Positions 35,643-44,710 of a stretch of DNA of 64,000 bases are shown one piece after another. Made by a program: the position numbers and the translations under genes. Below the pieces are notes generated by a model that made no database searches, was not told where the DNA came from, and was given only the letters and a program-made list of their open reading frames with translations. The first letter of the stretch is position 1, and each line of letters starts with the position of its first letter. Origin of the DNA: Desulfolutivibrio sulfoxidireducens (lineage in GTDB: Bacteria; Desulfobacterota; Desulfovibrionia; Desulfovibrionales; Desulfovibrionaceae); the NCBI RefSeq assembly GCF_013376475.1, contig NZ_CP045508.1, positions 2,640,001 through 2,704,000 on the forward strand. The letters are read 5' to 3'.

Positions 35643-37826
35643 CTATCGGTTGAACTTCTCCTGGAGTCTGAAACGCAGATGGGTGAAGCGTTTTTCGGAC
35701 CCGGACTTGCCAAGCCCCACGGCCAGGGCCCGCTTGGGGGCGATGAGCACCGCAAGCCTCCTGGCCCGGGTCAGGGCGGTATAGATCAGGTTGCGCCTGA
35801 GCATCACGTAATGCTGGGTCAAAAGCGGCACGATCACCGCCGGATATTCACTGCCCTGGGACTTGTGGACGCTTATGGCGTAGGCCGGACTGAGTTCGTC
35901 GAGTTCGGTCCGATCATAAACCAGTTCCCGGCCGTCGAAATCGACCACAAGCTCGCCTTCCTCGGGATCGACGCTGACGATGAAACCCAAGTCGCCGTTA
36001 AACACATCCTTTTCATAGTCGTTGCGGGTCTGCAGGACCTTGTCCCCGGCCCGAAAGACCGCCTGGCCCCGGAGAAGCTCCGGGCCCCGGGGATTGAGCC
36101 GGGCGCGCAGGGCGTCGTTTAAGGCCATGGTCCCCACCTCGCCCTTGTGCATGGGCGAAAGCACCTGGATGTCGCGCACCGGGTCCAGGCCGAAGGAGTT
36201 GGGGATGCGTTCGCAGGCCAGCTCCACGATCTTTTCCCGCACGGCCACCGGATCGTCCATCTCCACCCAGAAAAAGTCCGCGTCTTCCGGGCGTTCCCGG
36301 GACTGCAGGGGGAAGAGCCCGTCGTTTATGCGGTGGGAGTTGACCACGATCATGCTTTTCTGGGCCTGACGGTAGATATGGGTCAACCGTTCGGCGGGCA
36401 CGACCTGGCTGTCCAGGATGTCGGCCAGGACGTTGCCCGGCCCCACGGACGGCAACTGATTGACGTCCCCGACCAAAACGAGCCGGCCGGTCAGGGGCAT
36501 GGCCCGAAGCATCTGGGCGCACAGCCGCACGTCGAGCATGGAGGCCTCGTCCACCACCAGCGCGTCGGCCTTGAGCTTGTTGTCCTCGCTTATGGCAAAG
36601 GTGCCGTCGGGCGAATACTGCAGGAGGCGATGCAGGGTGGATGCCGAAAACCCCGTGGCCTCGGTCATGCGTTTGGCGGCCCGGCCCGTGGGCGCGGCAA
36701 GTTTGACCTTATGCCCGAGCTTGTCAAGGGCGCGCACCACCATGCGGGTGATGGTGGTCTTGCCCGTGCCCGGTCCGCCGGTGAGCACGAAGACCTTCTC
36801 GGCCAGGGCCGTCTCCACGGCCCGACGCTGTTCCTCGGACAGGGTCAGCCCGGCCTCGGCCTCTATGGCCGGGAGCATGTCCCTGGCCTTTGCGGCGATT
36901 CCGGTGACGGAGGTATGGGTGCACAGCCCCCACAACCGGTCGGCGATCTCCTTTTCGTAGCCGTAGAGGTGGTGGAGGTAGACGGCCCGGGGGATGTCCT
37001 GCTCCGGCAGGGGGCGGGTGGCGACCCGTTTTTTCTCCTCCAGGGCGGCCAGGGCGGCCTCGTAGACGCCGGGTTCGGCCGCGCCGTCGAGCATGCCCGA
37101 GACCCGGTCGAAAAGCTCGTCGGCCGGGAAGAACAGGTGCCCCTGCTCACTTAAGGAAAAAAGGGCAAAGACCACGGCCGCCTCGACCCGCTCCCGGCCG
37201 CCGGGGTCCAGGCCCAGTTTCAGGGCCATGCGGTCCGCCGTGCGAAAGCCGATGCCGCGAATCTCGTAGATCAGGTCATAGGGGTTGGCCTTGATCCTGG
37301 CGATGGCCTCGTTGCCGTAGAGCTTGAAGATTTTTCCGGCGTAGCCGGTGGATATCTCGAAGGTCTGGAGAAAGAGCATGAGCGCGCGGACCTCGCGGTG
37401 CTCATCCCAGGAGCCAAGGATGTCCTTGAGCCTTTTTTTGCCCAGGCCCTCCACCAAAAGCAGTTTTTGCGGCTCATTTTCCAGGATGTCCAGGACCTTG
37501 GCCCCGAACATGTCCACCATGCGCCCGGCCATGACCCCGCGCACGCCCTTGATCTCCCCCGAGGCCAGATAGCGGCGGATGCCGTTGACCGTGGCCGGCA
37601 TGGTCCGCTCCACGGTTTGCACCTGGAATTGCCGCCCGAAGCGGGGATGCTCCACCCACTCCCCGGTCAGGCGCAGCATCTCGCCCGGCACGGCCTTGGC
37701 CATGGACCCGATGATGGACACCAGCCCCGGTTCGCCTGTGGCGCGGACCCGGGCGATGAGGTAGTTGGTGTCCTCACTGTAGTAGGTGATGCTGTGCACC
37801 TCGGCCGAAAGTTCCGTGGCCGTCAC
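35643..37826 (-). CDS. recD2: RecD2-like ATP-dependent DNA helicase (SF1B)
   Basis: About 727 residues from a GTG at 37826 (VTATELSAEVHS) that follows AAGGGGG by about 9 nt. The open frame reaches 37937, but that extension crosses a strong hairpin at 37917-37951. An N-terminal OB-like region and helix-hairpin-helix motifs (LLLVEGLGKKRLKDI, IRGIGFRTADRMA) are followed by Walker A LTGGPGTGKTT, Walker B VVDEASMLD, motif III GDVNQLPSVGPG and C-terminal UvrD-like motifs (SVHKSQGSEYPAV, YTALTRARR). RecD2 is a 5'-3' helicase acting in DNA repair outside RecBCD; no recB or recC is present here. Confidence 0.93.
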   Translation of the reverse strand: MTATELSAEVHSITYYSEDTNYLIARVRATGEPGLVSIIGSMAKAVPGEMLRLTGEWVEHPRFGRQFQVQTVERTMPATVNGIRRYLASGEIKGVRGVMAGRMVDMFGAKVLDILENEPQKLLLVEGLGKKRLKDILGSWDEHREVRALMLFLQTFEISTGYAGKIFKLYGNEAIARIKANPYDLIYEIRGIGFRTADRMALKLGLDPGGRERVEAAVVFALFSLSEQGHLFFPADELFDRVSGMLDGAAEPGVYEAALAALEEKKRVATRPLPEQDIPRAVYLHHLYGYEKEIADRLWGLCTHTSVTGIAAKARDMLPAIEAEAGLTLSEEQRRAVETALAEKVFVLTGGPGTGKTTITRMVVRALDKLGHKVKLAAPTGRAAKRMTEATGFSASTLHRLLQYSPDGTFAISEDNKLKADALVVDEASMLDVRLCAQMLRAMPLTGRLVLVGDVNQLPSVGPGNVLADILDSQVVPAERLTHIYRQAQKSMIVVNSHRINDGLFPLQSRERPEDADFFWVEMDDPVAVREKIVELACERIPNSFGLDPVRDIQVLSPMHKGEVGTMALNDALRARLNPRGPELLRGQAVFRAGDKVLQTRNDYEKDVFNGDLGFIVSVDPEEGELVVDFDGRELVYDRTELDELSPAYAISVHKSQGSEYPAVIVPLLTQHYVMLRRNLIYTALTRARRLAVLIAPKRALAVGLGKSGSEKRFTHLRFRLQEKFNR

Positions 37827-37916
37827 CTGGAGCGCCCCCTTTTCACGGTCCGCCGGGTGGGGCGCGGGACCGGGCCGCCGCGTGTCGCCCCCGGGCGGAC
37901 AGCGGACGCGCCACGA

Positions 37917-37951
37917 GATCCCCGGGGGCCGTCGCACCGGCCCCCGGGATC
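37917..37951. repeat. Strong GC hairpin between the porG-like gene and recD2
   Basis: GATCCCCGGGGGCC (37917-37930) pairs with GGCCCCCGGGATC (37939-37951) with one bulged base. No U-tract follows on either strand, so it is not a standard terminator. It could slow transcription or protect an mRNA end. It supports the downstream start chosen for recD2. Confidence 0.75.
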
Positions 37952-37992
37952 ACGCGCGCCCAGCCCGCATGCCCGTGAAATCAAGAAACGGC

Positions 37993-38538
37993 TCAGTTTT
38001 CCACCGTCTCGTTGTAGGCCCGTTCAAAGGCCTTGTAATTCTTCGGCCCGAGTTTGGGACCGAAACGATCGTCAATGACCTCGCGCAGGGCCGCCAGGGG
38101 CAGGATGTCCATGGCCTTTAAAAGCGCCCCGAGCATGGTGGTGTTGGTGATGGCCACCCCAAGCTCCTCCAGGGCCACGGTCTGGGCATCCACCCGGGCC
38201 ACACAGGGCCAGCCGTGCTTGGACTTGAGTTCCGAGGCGCTCTCGGGCGAGTTCACCACCACCTTGCCGCCTTCTTTCAGCCCATCGGCCACGTTGACGA
38301 TATCGAGCAGCGTGGGGTCCAGAACGAGCACGAGATTGGGGCTGTACACCCGCTCCCGGATGCGGATGGGCTTGTCGTCCACACGCACGAAGGCCACCAC
38401 CGGCGCGCCGCGCCGCTCCGGCCCGAAGCTCGGAAAGGCCTGGGCGTACTTGCCCTGGGCAATGGCCGCCCGGGCCAGAAGTTCGGCCGACGTCACGCCG
38501 CCCTGGCCGCCGCGTCCATGAATCCTGATCTCGATCAT
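37993..38538 (-). CDS. 2-oxoacid:ferredoxin oxidoreductase gamma subunit (orphan)
   Basis: A 181-residue protein with the gamma-subunit fold of pyruvate/ketoisovalerate ferredoxin oxidoreductases (IHGRGGQGGVTSAELLARAA, YSPNLVLVLDPTLL, ITNTTMLGALLKA). These enzymes decarboxylate 2-oxoacids and reduce ferredoxin. The alpha, beta and delta subunits are not adjacent; the gene sits 18 bp after recR. It must work with subunits encoded elsewhere or have another role. Pyruvate, 2-ketoisovalerate and indolepyruvate enzymes cannot be told apart from this subunit alone. Confidence 0.9.
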   Translation of the reverse strand: MIEIRIHGRGGQGGVTSAELLARAAIAQGKYAQAFPSFGPERRGAPVVAFVRVDDKPIRIRERVYSPNLVLVLDPTLLDIVNVADGLKEGGKVVVNSPESASELKSKHGWPCVARVDAQTVALEELGVAITNTTMLGALLKAMDILPLAALREVIDDRFGPKLGPKNYKAFERAYNETVEN

Positions 38539-38556
38539 AGCGTCCCCCGAATTGGT

Positions 38557-39162
38557 TCAGACATCCTGCCGGTAGCGCACCGACTGCTTCAGCGTCTCCC
38601 GGTCCACATACTTGACCTCCGCGCCCAGGGGAATGCCCTGGGCCAGCCGGGTCAGGCGTATGCCGGGATGATCCCTGGCCACCATGTTCTTTATGTGCGA
38701 GGCCGTGGCCTCGGCCTGCAAGGTGGTCCCCAGCGCCAACAAAAGCTCGCGGACCTTGCCCTCGCCAAGCCTCTCGGAGAGCTGCCCGAAGGCCAGGCTT
38801 CCCGCGCCCACGCCCTCCAGCGGATCAAGCAGCCCGCCGAGAACGAAATACCGGCCCCGATATTGCCCGGTCTCCTCAAGGACAAGCACGGAATCCCACT
38901 GGGACACCAGGCACAGTTCCTCTTCCCCCCGGGAGGGGTCCGCGCACAGCGGGCACACCCGCGTCTCGCTCAGGCCCCGGCACCGGGAACACAGGCACAG
39001 CCGTTCCCGCAGGTCCCGGATGCGCTGGCCCAGGTCCACGGCCCGGTCCTTCGGCCACTGCAAAAGGGTCATGGCCACCCGCAGGGCCGATTTCGGCCCA
39101 AGCCCCGGCAGCCTGGCCAGTTCCTCCACCACGTCGGTGAGGGGTTTGGGCAGTCTGGCCAT
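38557..39162 (-). CDS. recR: Recombination protein RecR
   Basis: A 201-residue protein of standard RecR length. The N-terminal helix-hairpin-helix (LARLPGLGPKSALRVA), a four-cysteine zinc finger (CSRCRGLSETRVCPLC) and a Toprim domain (CLVSQWDSVLVLEETGQY, GRYFVLGGLLDPLEGVG) are in the usual order. With RecF and RecO it helps load RecA at gapped DNA. It follows ybaB, the common bacterial order dnaX-ybaB-recR. The start follows GGGTAGGGG. Confidence 0.97.
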   Translation of the reverse strand: MARLPKPLTDVVEELARLPGLGPKSALRVAMTLLQWPKDRAVDLGQRIRDLRERLCLCSRCRGLSETRVCPLCADPSRGEEELCLVSQWDSVLVLEETGQYRGRYFVLGGLLDPLEGVGAGSLAFGQLSERLGEGKVRELLLALGTTLQAEATASHIKNMVARDHPGIRLTRLAQGIPLGAEVKYVDRETLKQSVRYRQDV

Positions 39163-39216
39163 CCCCTACCCTTTTTCCACGTCGTGTCGTTTGACCATAG
39201 CCCGGCCCGCGCCCGA

Positions 39217-39528
39217 TTAAAAGAGCCCGGGGATTTTCAGGCCGCCGGTGATCTGGCCCATCTCGGCCTCGGCCATCTCCTTGGACTTCTTGACCCCGTC
39301 GGCGACCGCGGCCACGATCAGGTCCTGGAGCATCTCCACGTCCCCCGGATCCACCACAGACGTGTCGATGCGCAGGGCCTGGAGTTCGTTGGCGCCGCTG
39401 ACCACGGCCACGACCATGCCGCCCCCGGCCGTGCCCTCCACAGTGCGCGCCGCCAGTTCCTCCTGCACCTTGGCCATCTTTTTCTGCATGATCTGGGCTT
39501 GGCGTACCAGATCGTTCATTCCTCTCAT
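39217..39528 (-). CDS. ybaB: YbaB/EbfC nucleoid-associated protein
   Basis: 103 residues from the ATG at 39528 (MRGMNDLVRQAQ), which follows GGAGG by 5 nt; the codon at 39540 overlaps that ribosome site. Family features are the N-terminal QAQIMQKKMAKVQEEL and the central GGMVVAVVSGANE. It is a small dimeric DNA-binding protein, almost always between dnaX and recR as here. Confidence 0.96.
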   Translation of the reverse strand: MRGMNDLVRQAQIMQKKMAKVQEELAARTVEGTAGGGMVVAVVSGANELQALRIDTSVVDPGDVEMLQDLIVAAVADGVKKSKEMAEAEMGQITGGLKIPGLF

Positions 39529-39590
39529 GCGTTCCTCCATTCCCGGCGGCCGACGCCATGTCAGCCCGGACTATCGCGTGGCGCGACAGG

Positions 39591-41498
39591 TCAGCCGCGC
39601 GGTTTGATGTCGATAAGCTCGGCCCCGAACTCGGCCATGGCCCGGCGCACCTCGGGCCGGTCCAGAACGTAAGCCTTGAGTTCCCCGTTTCCGGGCCGGA
39701 CCTGGCCGTTGTGCTCCACAACGGACACGGCCGCGCCAGCCCCGAAATAATCGCCCGTCAACCGACTGAGATTGCGAAAGGCGTCCGGATTTTTGAGCTG
39801 CTCCCGGTTGAACTCGTTGCCGCAGGCCACAACCAGGGTCCCGGCCGGCCCAAGCCCGGCATCGAAACGCCCCCCGGCCTGGCGAAGTCCCGGGATGATG
39901 CCCAGGCCCGCCTTACGGGCCTTTTCGTAATAGGCCAGAAACCCCTCCCAGGTGGCCGGCCCCTTGGGCCCGGCCTGGGCCGGAGCGGCAGGCGGATCCG
40001 AGGCCCGCCGCTCCCCCGTCTCCTCCATATCCGGCATGGGGGCGGCATCGCCGGCATGGACCTCGGCCGGGGGCGGCCCCGGATCGATCACGGCCGTTGA
40101 CGCGGCGGGCGCGACGCATTCCGGACCGGCGGACACGGGGGAAACGCGGAGGCCTTCCCCGCCTGGTCGCCCGTTGGCGCCCGGTCCCGGTTCAACGGCC
40201 CCATTACGGGAAAATCCTCCGGTGTCGCGCAAAACCTCCCGCCCCTTCGCCTCTTCCGGCCCGAATCGACGCGGCCCGGACGCGCCGTACGCCCCGCCGC
40301 GCGGCGCGCTGGCCGGCATGGGCCGTCCGCCGGACGACCCGCCGGAACCGACGGCCCCGCCGCCCGCTCCGGACGCCGCGCGCCCCATCCTGTCCAGCGG
40401 CACCAGGGACGGCAGATAGGTCAGATTCAAAAGCAAAAGCTCCAGGGCCAAGCCCGGCTCCAGACTGGTCATCACCCGGCGCTGGCCCTCCAGGGTCATC
40501 TGCCAGCAGGCATGGATGTGCGACAACTCGAAACGCCCGGCCATCTCGAGCCAGCGCCCGGCCTCCTCCCGGGTGATCTCGGCCAGGGCCGCGCCGCGTT
40601 CCCCGGTCTGGCGCAAGAGAAACATGGTCCGCCACGCCCCGGCCAACTCCCGCAAAAAAAACCCGATGTCCAGGCCCTTTTCCAGCACCTCGCGCAACAC
40701 GCCGAGCACCCCGGCGCACTCCTGCCCGGCCATGGCCGTGATCAACCCAAAAAACACATCCTGCCCGGCCAGCCCCAACACCCCCCGGGCGTCGGCCTCG
40801 GTCAGCCCCTGGCCGCCAAGGGCCAGCACCTGCCCCAGAAGCGACATGCTGTCGCGCACGCTGCCCGCTCCGCGACGGGCGATCAACGACACCGCCCCGG
40901 GCTCGTAGGCCACCCCCTCCCGATCCAATATTCCCCGCAAATGGGTCTCAAGCTCGACCTGGGTCATGCGCTTGAACAGGTAGTGCTGGCAGCGGCTGAC
41001 GATGGTGGCCGGGAACTTGTGCGGCTCGGTGGTGGCCAATATGAACGCCACCCGGCCCGGCGGCTCCTCCAGGGTCTTTAAAAGCGCGTTGAACGCCGCC
41101 TTGGAGAGCATGTGGGCCTCGTCGATGATGAAAATCTTGTAGCGGCTTTGCAGCGGCGAATACCCCACGTCCTCCTTCAGGCGCCTGGCCTCGTCCACCC
41201 CGCCGTGGGTGGCCGCGTCGATCTCCACCACGTCCGGGGAGATGCCCGCCGTGATCTGGCGGCATTGCAGGCATTCGTTGCACGGCTCGGCCGCCGGCCC
41301 CCGCTCGCAGTTGAGCGCCTTGGCGAAGACCCGGGCCAGGGTGGTCTTGCCCACCCCCCGCGTGCCGCTGAACAGATACGCCGGCGCGACCCGGTCCTCG
41401 GCCGCGGCCCGGGACAGGATGCGCTTGACCGCCTCCTGGCCGGCGACCTCGCCAAACCGCTGCGGCCGATATTTCGTGGTCAGACTTGTGGTGGACAT
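39591..41498 (-). CDS. dnaX: DNA polymerase III subunits gamma/tau
   Basis: A 635-residue clamp-loader ATPase. Walker A (SGTRGVGKTTLARVFAKA), the zinc-binding cysteines (CERGPAAEPCNECLQC), Walker B (FIIDEAHML), sensor 1 (ILATTEPHK) and the SRCQ arginine finger lie in the first 190 residues. The C-terminal third is Pro/Gly/Ala-rich with a terminal domain, as in tau. It loads the sliding clamp and couples the polymerases. No obvious slippery A-run for a short gamma form was seen. The ATG at 41498 follows GGAGC by about 4 nt. Confidence 0.97.
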   Translation of the reverse strand: MSTTSLTTKYRPQRFGEVAGQEAVKRILSRAAAEDRVAPAYLFSGTRGVGKTTLARVFAKALNCERGPAAEPCNECLQCRQITAGISPDVVEIDAATHGGVDEARRLKEDVGYSPLQSRYKIFIIDEAHMLSKAAFNALLKTLEEPPGRVAFILATTEPHKFPATIVSRCQHYLFKRMTQVELETHLRGILDREGVAYEPGAVSLIARRGAGSVRDSMSLLGQVLALGGQGLTEADARGVLGLAGQDVFFGLITAMAGQECAGVLGVLREVLEKGLDIGFFLRELAGAWRTMFLLRQTGERGAALAEITREEAGRWLEMAGRFELSHIHACWQMTLEGQRRVMTSLEPGLALELLLLNLTYLPSLVPLDRMGRAASGAGGGAVGSGGSSGGRPMPASAPRGGAYGASGPRRFGPEEAKGREVLRDTGGFSRNGAVEPGPGANGRPGGEGLRVSPVSAGPECVAPAASTAVIDPGPPPAEVHAGDAAPMPDMEETGERRASDPPAAPAQAGPKGPATWEGFLAYYEKARKAGLGIIPGLRQAGGRFDAGLGPAGTLVVACGNEFNREQLKNPDAFRNLSRLTGDYFGAGAAVSVVEHNGQVRPGNGELKAYVLDRPEVRRAMAEFGAELIDIKPRG

Positions 41499-41572
41499 GA
41501 AGCTCCATGCATCGGGGCCGCCGCCCCGAACCCCCGAACAGGAGACGTCGGGGCTGCCGCCCCGAACCCCGC

Positions 41573-41595
41573 CCGGGGGGAATCATTCCCCCCGG
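41573..41595. repeat. Perfect palindrome in the ilvE-dnaX spacer
   Basis: CCGGGGGGAAT-C-ATTCCCCCCGG (41573-41583 with 41585-41595) is a perfect 11-bp inverted repeat. The neighbouring bases contain two near-copies of CGGGGC(C/T)GCCGCCCCGAACCCC (about 41516 and 41549). The spacer (41499-41655) thus looks like a REP-type intergenic repeat rather than a promoter region. Confidence 0.7.
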
Positions 41596-41655
41596 ACCCC
41601 CTGATGTTCCTCGGACAAAGAGGCGGACCTACGTCCGCCCCCGCCGCAAGGAACC

Positions 41656-42582
41656 TTACAGGCTGTAATGCTCAAGCCAAGAGGCGTACTTGGGATTCTC
41701 GCCCTTGACGATCTTGAAGAATTCGGTTTGCAGGTGCTTGGTTACCGGACCGGCCTTGCCCGCCCCGATAACCCGCCGGTCCAACTCGCGGATGGGGGTG
41801 ATTTCGGCGGCGGTGCCGGAGAAAAAGGCCTCGTCCGCGACGTAGAACTCATCGCGGGTGAACAGTTGCTCCACGACCCGATACCCCAGATCCCCGGCCA
41901 AGGCGATCAGGCTGTCCCGGGTGATGCCGGCCAGGATGGAGGTCAGGGGCGGGGTCTTGATGACCCCGTTACGGACGGTGAACACGTTTTCCCCGGACCC
42001 TTCGGACACGTATCCCGTGGGATCAAGCAAAAGGGCCTCGTCGTAGCCGTCGGCCAGGGCCTCGGTCTTGGCCAGGACGGAATTGACGTAGTTGCCGCAG
42101 ACCTTGGCCTTGGTCATCATCACGTTGACATGATGCCGGGTATAGCTCGAGGTACAGATGCGGATGCCCTTGTCCAGGGCCTCGGCGCCGAGGTAGGCCC
42201 CCCAGGGCCACACGGCGATGGCCACCTGGACGGGGTTTTTCCCGGGATTCACGCCCATGGCCTGGCCAGAGCCGATGAACACCAGGGGCCGGATGTAGCC
42301 CTCGGCCAGTGTGTTGGCCCGAAGGGTGTCCAGGATGGCTGTGACGATGGCGTCCTGGGTGAAGGGGATGGTCAGACCGACGATCTTGGCCGAACCGAAG
42401 AGCCGGTCCACATGCTCCTTGAGCCGAAATACCGCCGAGCCGCCGTCAACGGTCTTGTAGGCCCGGATACCCTCGAAAACGCCCACGCCGTAGTGCAGCG
42501 TATGGGTCATGACGTGGACCTGGGCCTCGTGCCACGGAACCAGCTTCCCATCAAACCAGATCAAATCCGTTTGAATCCCCAT
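41656..42582 (-). CDS. ilvE: Branched-chain amino acid aminotransferase
   Basis: 308 residues, the usual length. Fold-type IV PLP enzyme: K160 in the [11 protein letters not shown] motif is the PLP lysine, and the substrate loop [16 protein letters not shown] and the [11 protein letters not shown] motif are typical. It transfers the amino group of glutamate to the 2-oxoacids of Val, Leu and Ile in the cytoplasm. The ATG at 42582 follows GGTGGGAG. A 157-bp palindromic spacer separates it from dnaX. Confidence 0.97.
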   Translation of the reverse strand: MGIQTDLIWFDGKLVPWHEAQVHVMTHTLHYGVGVFEGIRAYKTVDGGSAVFRLKEHVDRLFGSAKIVGLTIPFTQDAIVTAILDTLRANTLAEGYIRPLVFIGSGQAMGVNPGKNPVQVAIAVWPWGAYLGAEALDKGIRICTSSYTRHHVNVMMTKAKVCGNYVNSVLAKTEALADGYDEALLLDPTGYVSEGSGENVFTVRNGVIKTPPLTSILAGITRDSLIALAGDLGYRVVEQLFTRDEFYVADEAFFSGTAAEITPIRELDRRVIGAGKAGPVTKHLQTEFFKIVKGENPKYASWLEHYSL

Positions 42583-42790
42583 CTCCCACCTCGTTTTTCA
42601 GTGCCGCGCCCCCGCGCGGGGGGCGATTGCTCCGGGAATCGGAGTCTACCTGTCACGAATATGAAGTGGGAGAGGCTAAAAAAAACATCCTGGCAGGTCA
42701 AGCGGCCCGTGTCCATGGGAAAATCTTCCCATGCCCATCCGGCCCCTTTCCAGTCGCGGCCCGCTTGGGTATGAAGCGGGTCCGTCCACT

Positions 42791-43795
42791 ATGGAAACGC
42801 CCGCCCTCCCCCTCCCCTTTTCGCCGCGCGCCCCGTGGCTTGCGCCCATGGCCGGTTTTTCCGACCTGGCCTTCCGGATGCTGTGCCGCGAAAACGGCTG
42901 CGCCGCGGCCGTGACCGAGATGGTAAGCGCCAAGGGACTTTTTTTCGGTTCCCCGGGGACCTCGCGACTCCTGGCCACCTGCCCGGGGGATGCGCCCCTG
43001 GTGGCCCAACTGTTCGGTTCCGAGCCGGACTATCTGGCCCGGGCCGTTTTCTGGCTTTCGCAACGCGGATTCCGGCATTTCGACCTCAACGCCGGATGTC
43101 CGGTGCCCAAGGTGGCCAGGTCCGGGGCCGGGGCCGCGCTTCTGGACGATCCCGGACGTCTCGAGAACATCGTGCGGGCCATGGTCGGCGCGGCCGGTGA
43201 GGCCTTTCCCGGGGCCTCGCCCATGGTCGGGGTCAAGCTGCGGCTTGGGGTCAGGCCGCCACAACCCGTCTGCCTTGAGATCGGTCCGCGCCTGGTCGAG
43301 GCCGGGGCGTCCTGGCTGACCCTGCATCCACGGTTCGCGACCCAGGGCTATGCCGGCCGGTCCGACTGGACGGCCATCGCCCGGCTTGTCCGCCTGGTTC
43401 CGGTCCCGGTCATGGCCAGCGGCGACCTGTGGACGGCCGAGGACGGCGCGGCCTGCCTGGCCGCGACAGGCGCGGCCGGGGTCATGTTCGCCAGGGGAGC
43501 CCTGGCCGATCCGCGCATCTTTTCGGACCTCAAGACCCGGCTGGCCGGGGAGGCGGCGCGCGTCCCAAACGGCCCGGACATGGCCGCGCTGATCCGCCGG
43601 CACGCCGCACTGGTGCGCGCCCTGGACCCCTCGCCCCGGGGGCTTCTGAAAATGCGCACGGCCGTGCCCCGCTACCTCAAGGGGCTGGAGGGATCGCGCG
43701 CCTTGCGCGCCCGGGTATGCGGGTGTAGCACTTGGGAGGACATTGAGGCCACGGCCGAAGAGACGGCCCGGCTTTCGCCGGCGGCCCGGACGTAA
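42791..43795 (+). CDS. dus: tRNA-dihydrouridine synthase
   Basis: 334 residues from the ATG at 42791 (METPALPLPF); the extra N-terminal residues of the open frame lack family similarity. FMN barrel with WLAPMAGFSDLAFR at the N-terminus, the catalytic Cys in NAGCPVPKV, the FMN-binding GVKLRLGV region and VPVMASGDL. It reduces uridines in the tRNA D-loop. It is the first gene of a plus-strand set, 23 bp before ispH. Which Dus subgroup it belongs to was not decided. Confidence 0.93.
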   Translation: METPALPLPFSPRAPWLAPMAGFSDLAFRMLCRENGCAAAVTEMVSAKGLFFGSPGTSRLLATCPGDAPLVAQLFGSEPDYLARAVFWLSQRGFRHFDLNAGCPVPKVARSGAGAALLDDPGRLENIVRAMVGAAGEAFPGASPMVGVKLRLGVRPPQPVCLEIGPRLVEAGASWLTLHPRFATQGYAGRSDWTAIARLVRLVPVPVMASGDLWTAEDGAACLAATGAAGVMFARGALADPRIFSDLKTRLAGEAARVPNGPDMAALIRRHAALVRALDPSPRGLLKMRTAVPRYLKGLEGSRALRARVCGCSTWEDIEATAEETARLSPAART

Positions 43796-43818
43796 GTCCA
43801 TGGAGGCGTGACATCGCG

Positions 43819-44670
43819 ATGGAGATCCTGCGGGCCGAGACGGCCGGATTCTGCATGGGCGTGGACCTGGCCCTGCGCAAGCTGGAGGCCATCCTGCGGG
43901 AGGCGGACCAGCACGGTCCCATCCATACCCTGGGGCCCATCATCCACAACCCCCAGGTCATGGCCGAGTATGCCGAGCGCGGCGTGCTGCGAACGGACGA
44001 TCCCGAGGACGTGGCCCCGGGCTCCACAGTGGTCATCAGGGCGCACGGGGTGCCCCGAAGCGTCAGGGAGTCGCTGGCGACCCGGGGTGTGCGGGTGATG
44101 GACGCCACCTGTCCGAGGGTGCGCACGGCCCAGAGGCTCATCGCCAAACAGGCCGAAAAGGGCCGCATCCTGCTTTTATTCGGCGAACAGGACCATCCCG
44201 AGGTCAAGGGGCTCTTGAGCCACGCCTCGGCCGGGGCGTTTGTCTTCGACTCCCCGGAGCGCCTCAAGGAGATGGACCTGCCGGCCGGCCCGGAATTTTT
44301 CCTGGCCGCCCAGACCACCCAGGACCGGGAGGAATTCACGATCATCCAGGACCTGCTCAAAAACAGGCTCGACCGGGACTTCCCGGTGCTCTCCACCATC
44401 TGCGACGCAACCATGAAGCGGCAGCAGGAGGCCATCGAACTGGCCGGACTGGTGGACTACATGGTGGTGGTGGGCGGCTTCGAGAGCGGCAACACCCGCC
44501 GGCTGGCCCAGGTGGCGCGTTCCGCCGGCGCGTCGTGCGTGCATGTGGAGACGGCGGACCAGCTCCCGTTGAACGAGTTACGCGCGTTCGGCAGAATCGG
44601 CTTGACAGCCGGGGCATCAACGCCGAAAAAAATAATTGATCGCGTCCACTCCGTCTTGGCGTCGCTTTAG
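43819..44670 (+). CDS. ispH: 4-hydroxy-3-methylbut-2-enyl diphosphate reductase
   Basis: 283 residues, standard length. The three iron-sulfur cysteines are C12 (AGFCMGV), C98 (DATCPRV) and C195 (STICDATMKRQ). HPEVKG, QTTQ and the SGNTRRL motif bind the diphosphate. It catalyses the last step of the non-mevalonate isoprenoid pathway, giving IPP and DMAPP. GGAGG lies 10-11 nt before the ATG at 43819. Confidence 0.97.
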   Translation: MEILRAETAGFCMGVDLALRKLEAILREADQHGPIHTLGPIIHNPQVMAEYAERGVLRTDDPEDVAPGSTVVIRAHGVPRSVRESLATRGVRVMDATCPRVRTAQRLIAKQAEKGRILLLFGEQDHPEVKGLLSHASAGAFVFDSPERLKEMDLPAGPEFFLAAQTTQDREEFTIIQDLLKNRLDRDFPVLSTICDATMKRQQEAIELAGLVDYMVVVGGFESGNTRRLAQVARSAGASCVHVETADQLPLNELRAFGRIGLTAGASTPKKIIDRVHSVLASL

Positions 44671-44710
44671 GCCGGAATTGTCCGGATCACCTCCTCGGGG
44701 AGACGATGAC

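Noticed and set aside
37917-37951. Intrinsic terminator before recD2
   Set aside because: The hairpin is strong, but no U-tract follows on either strand, so it was listed only as a hairpin.
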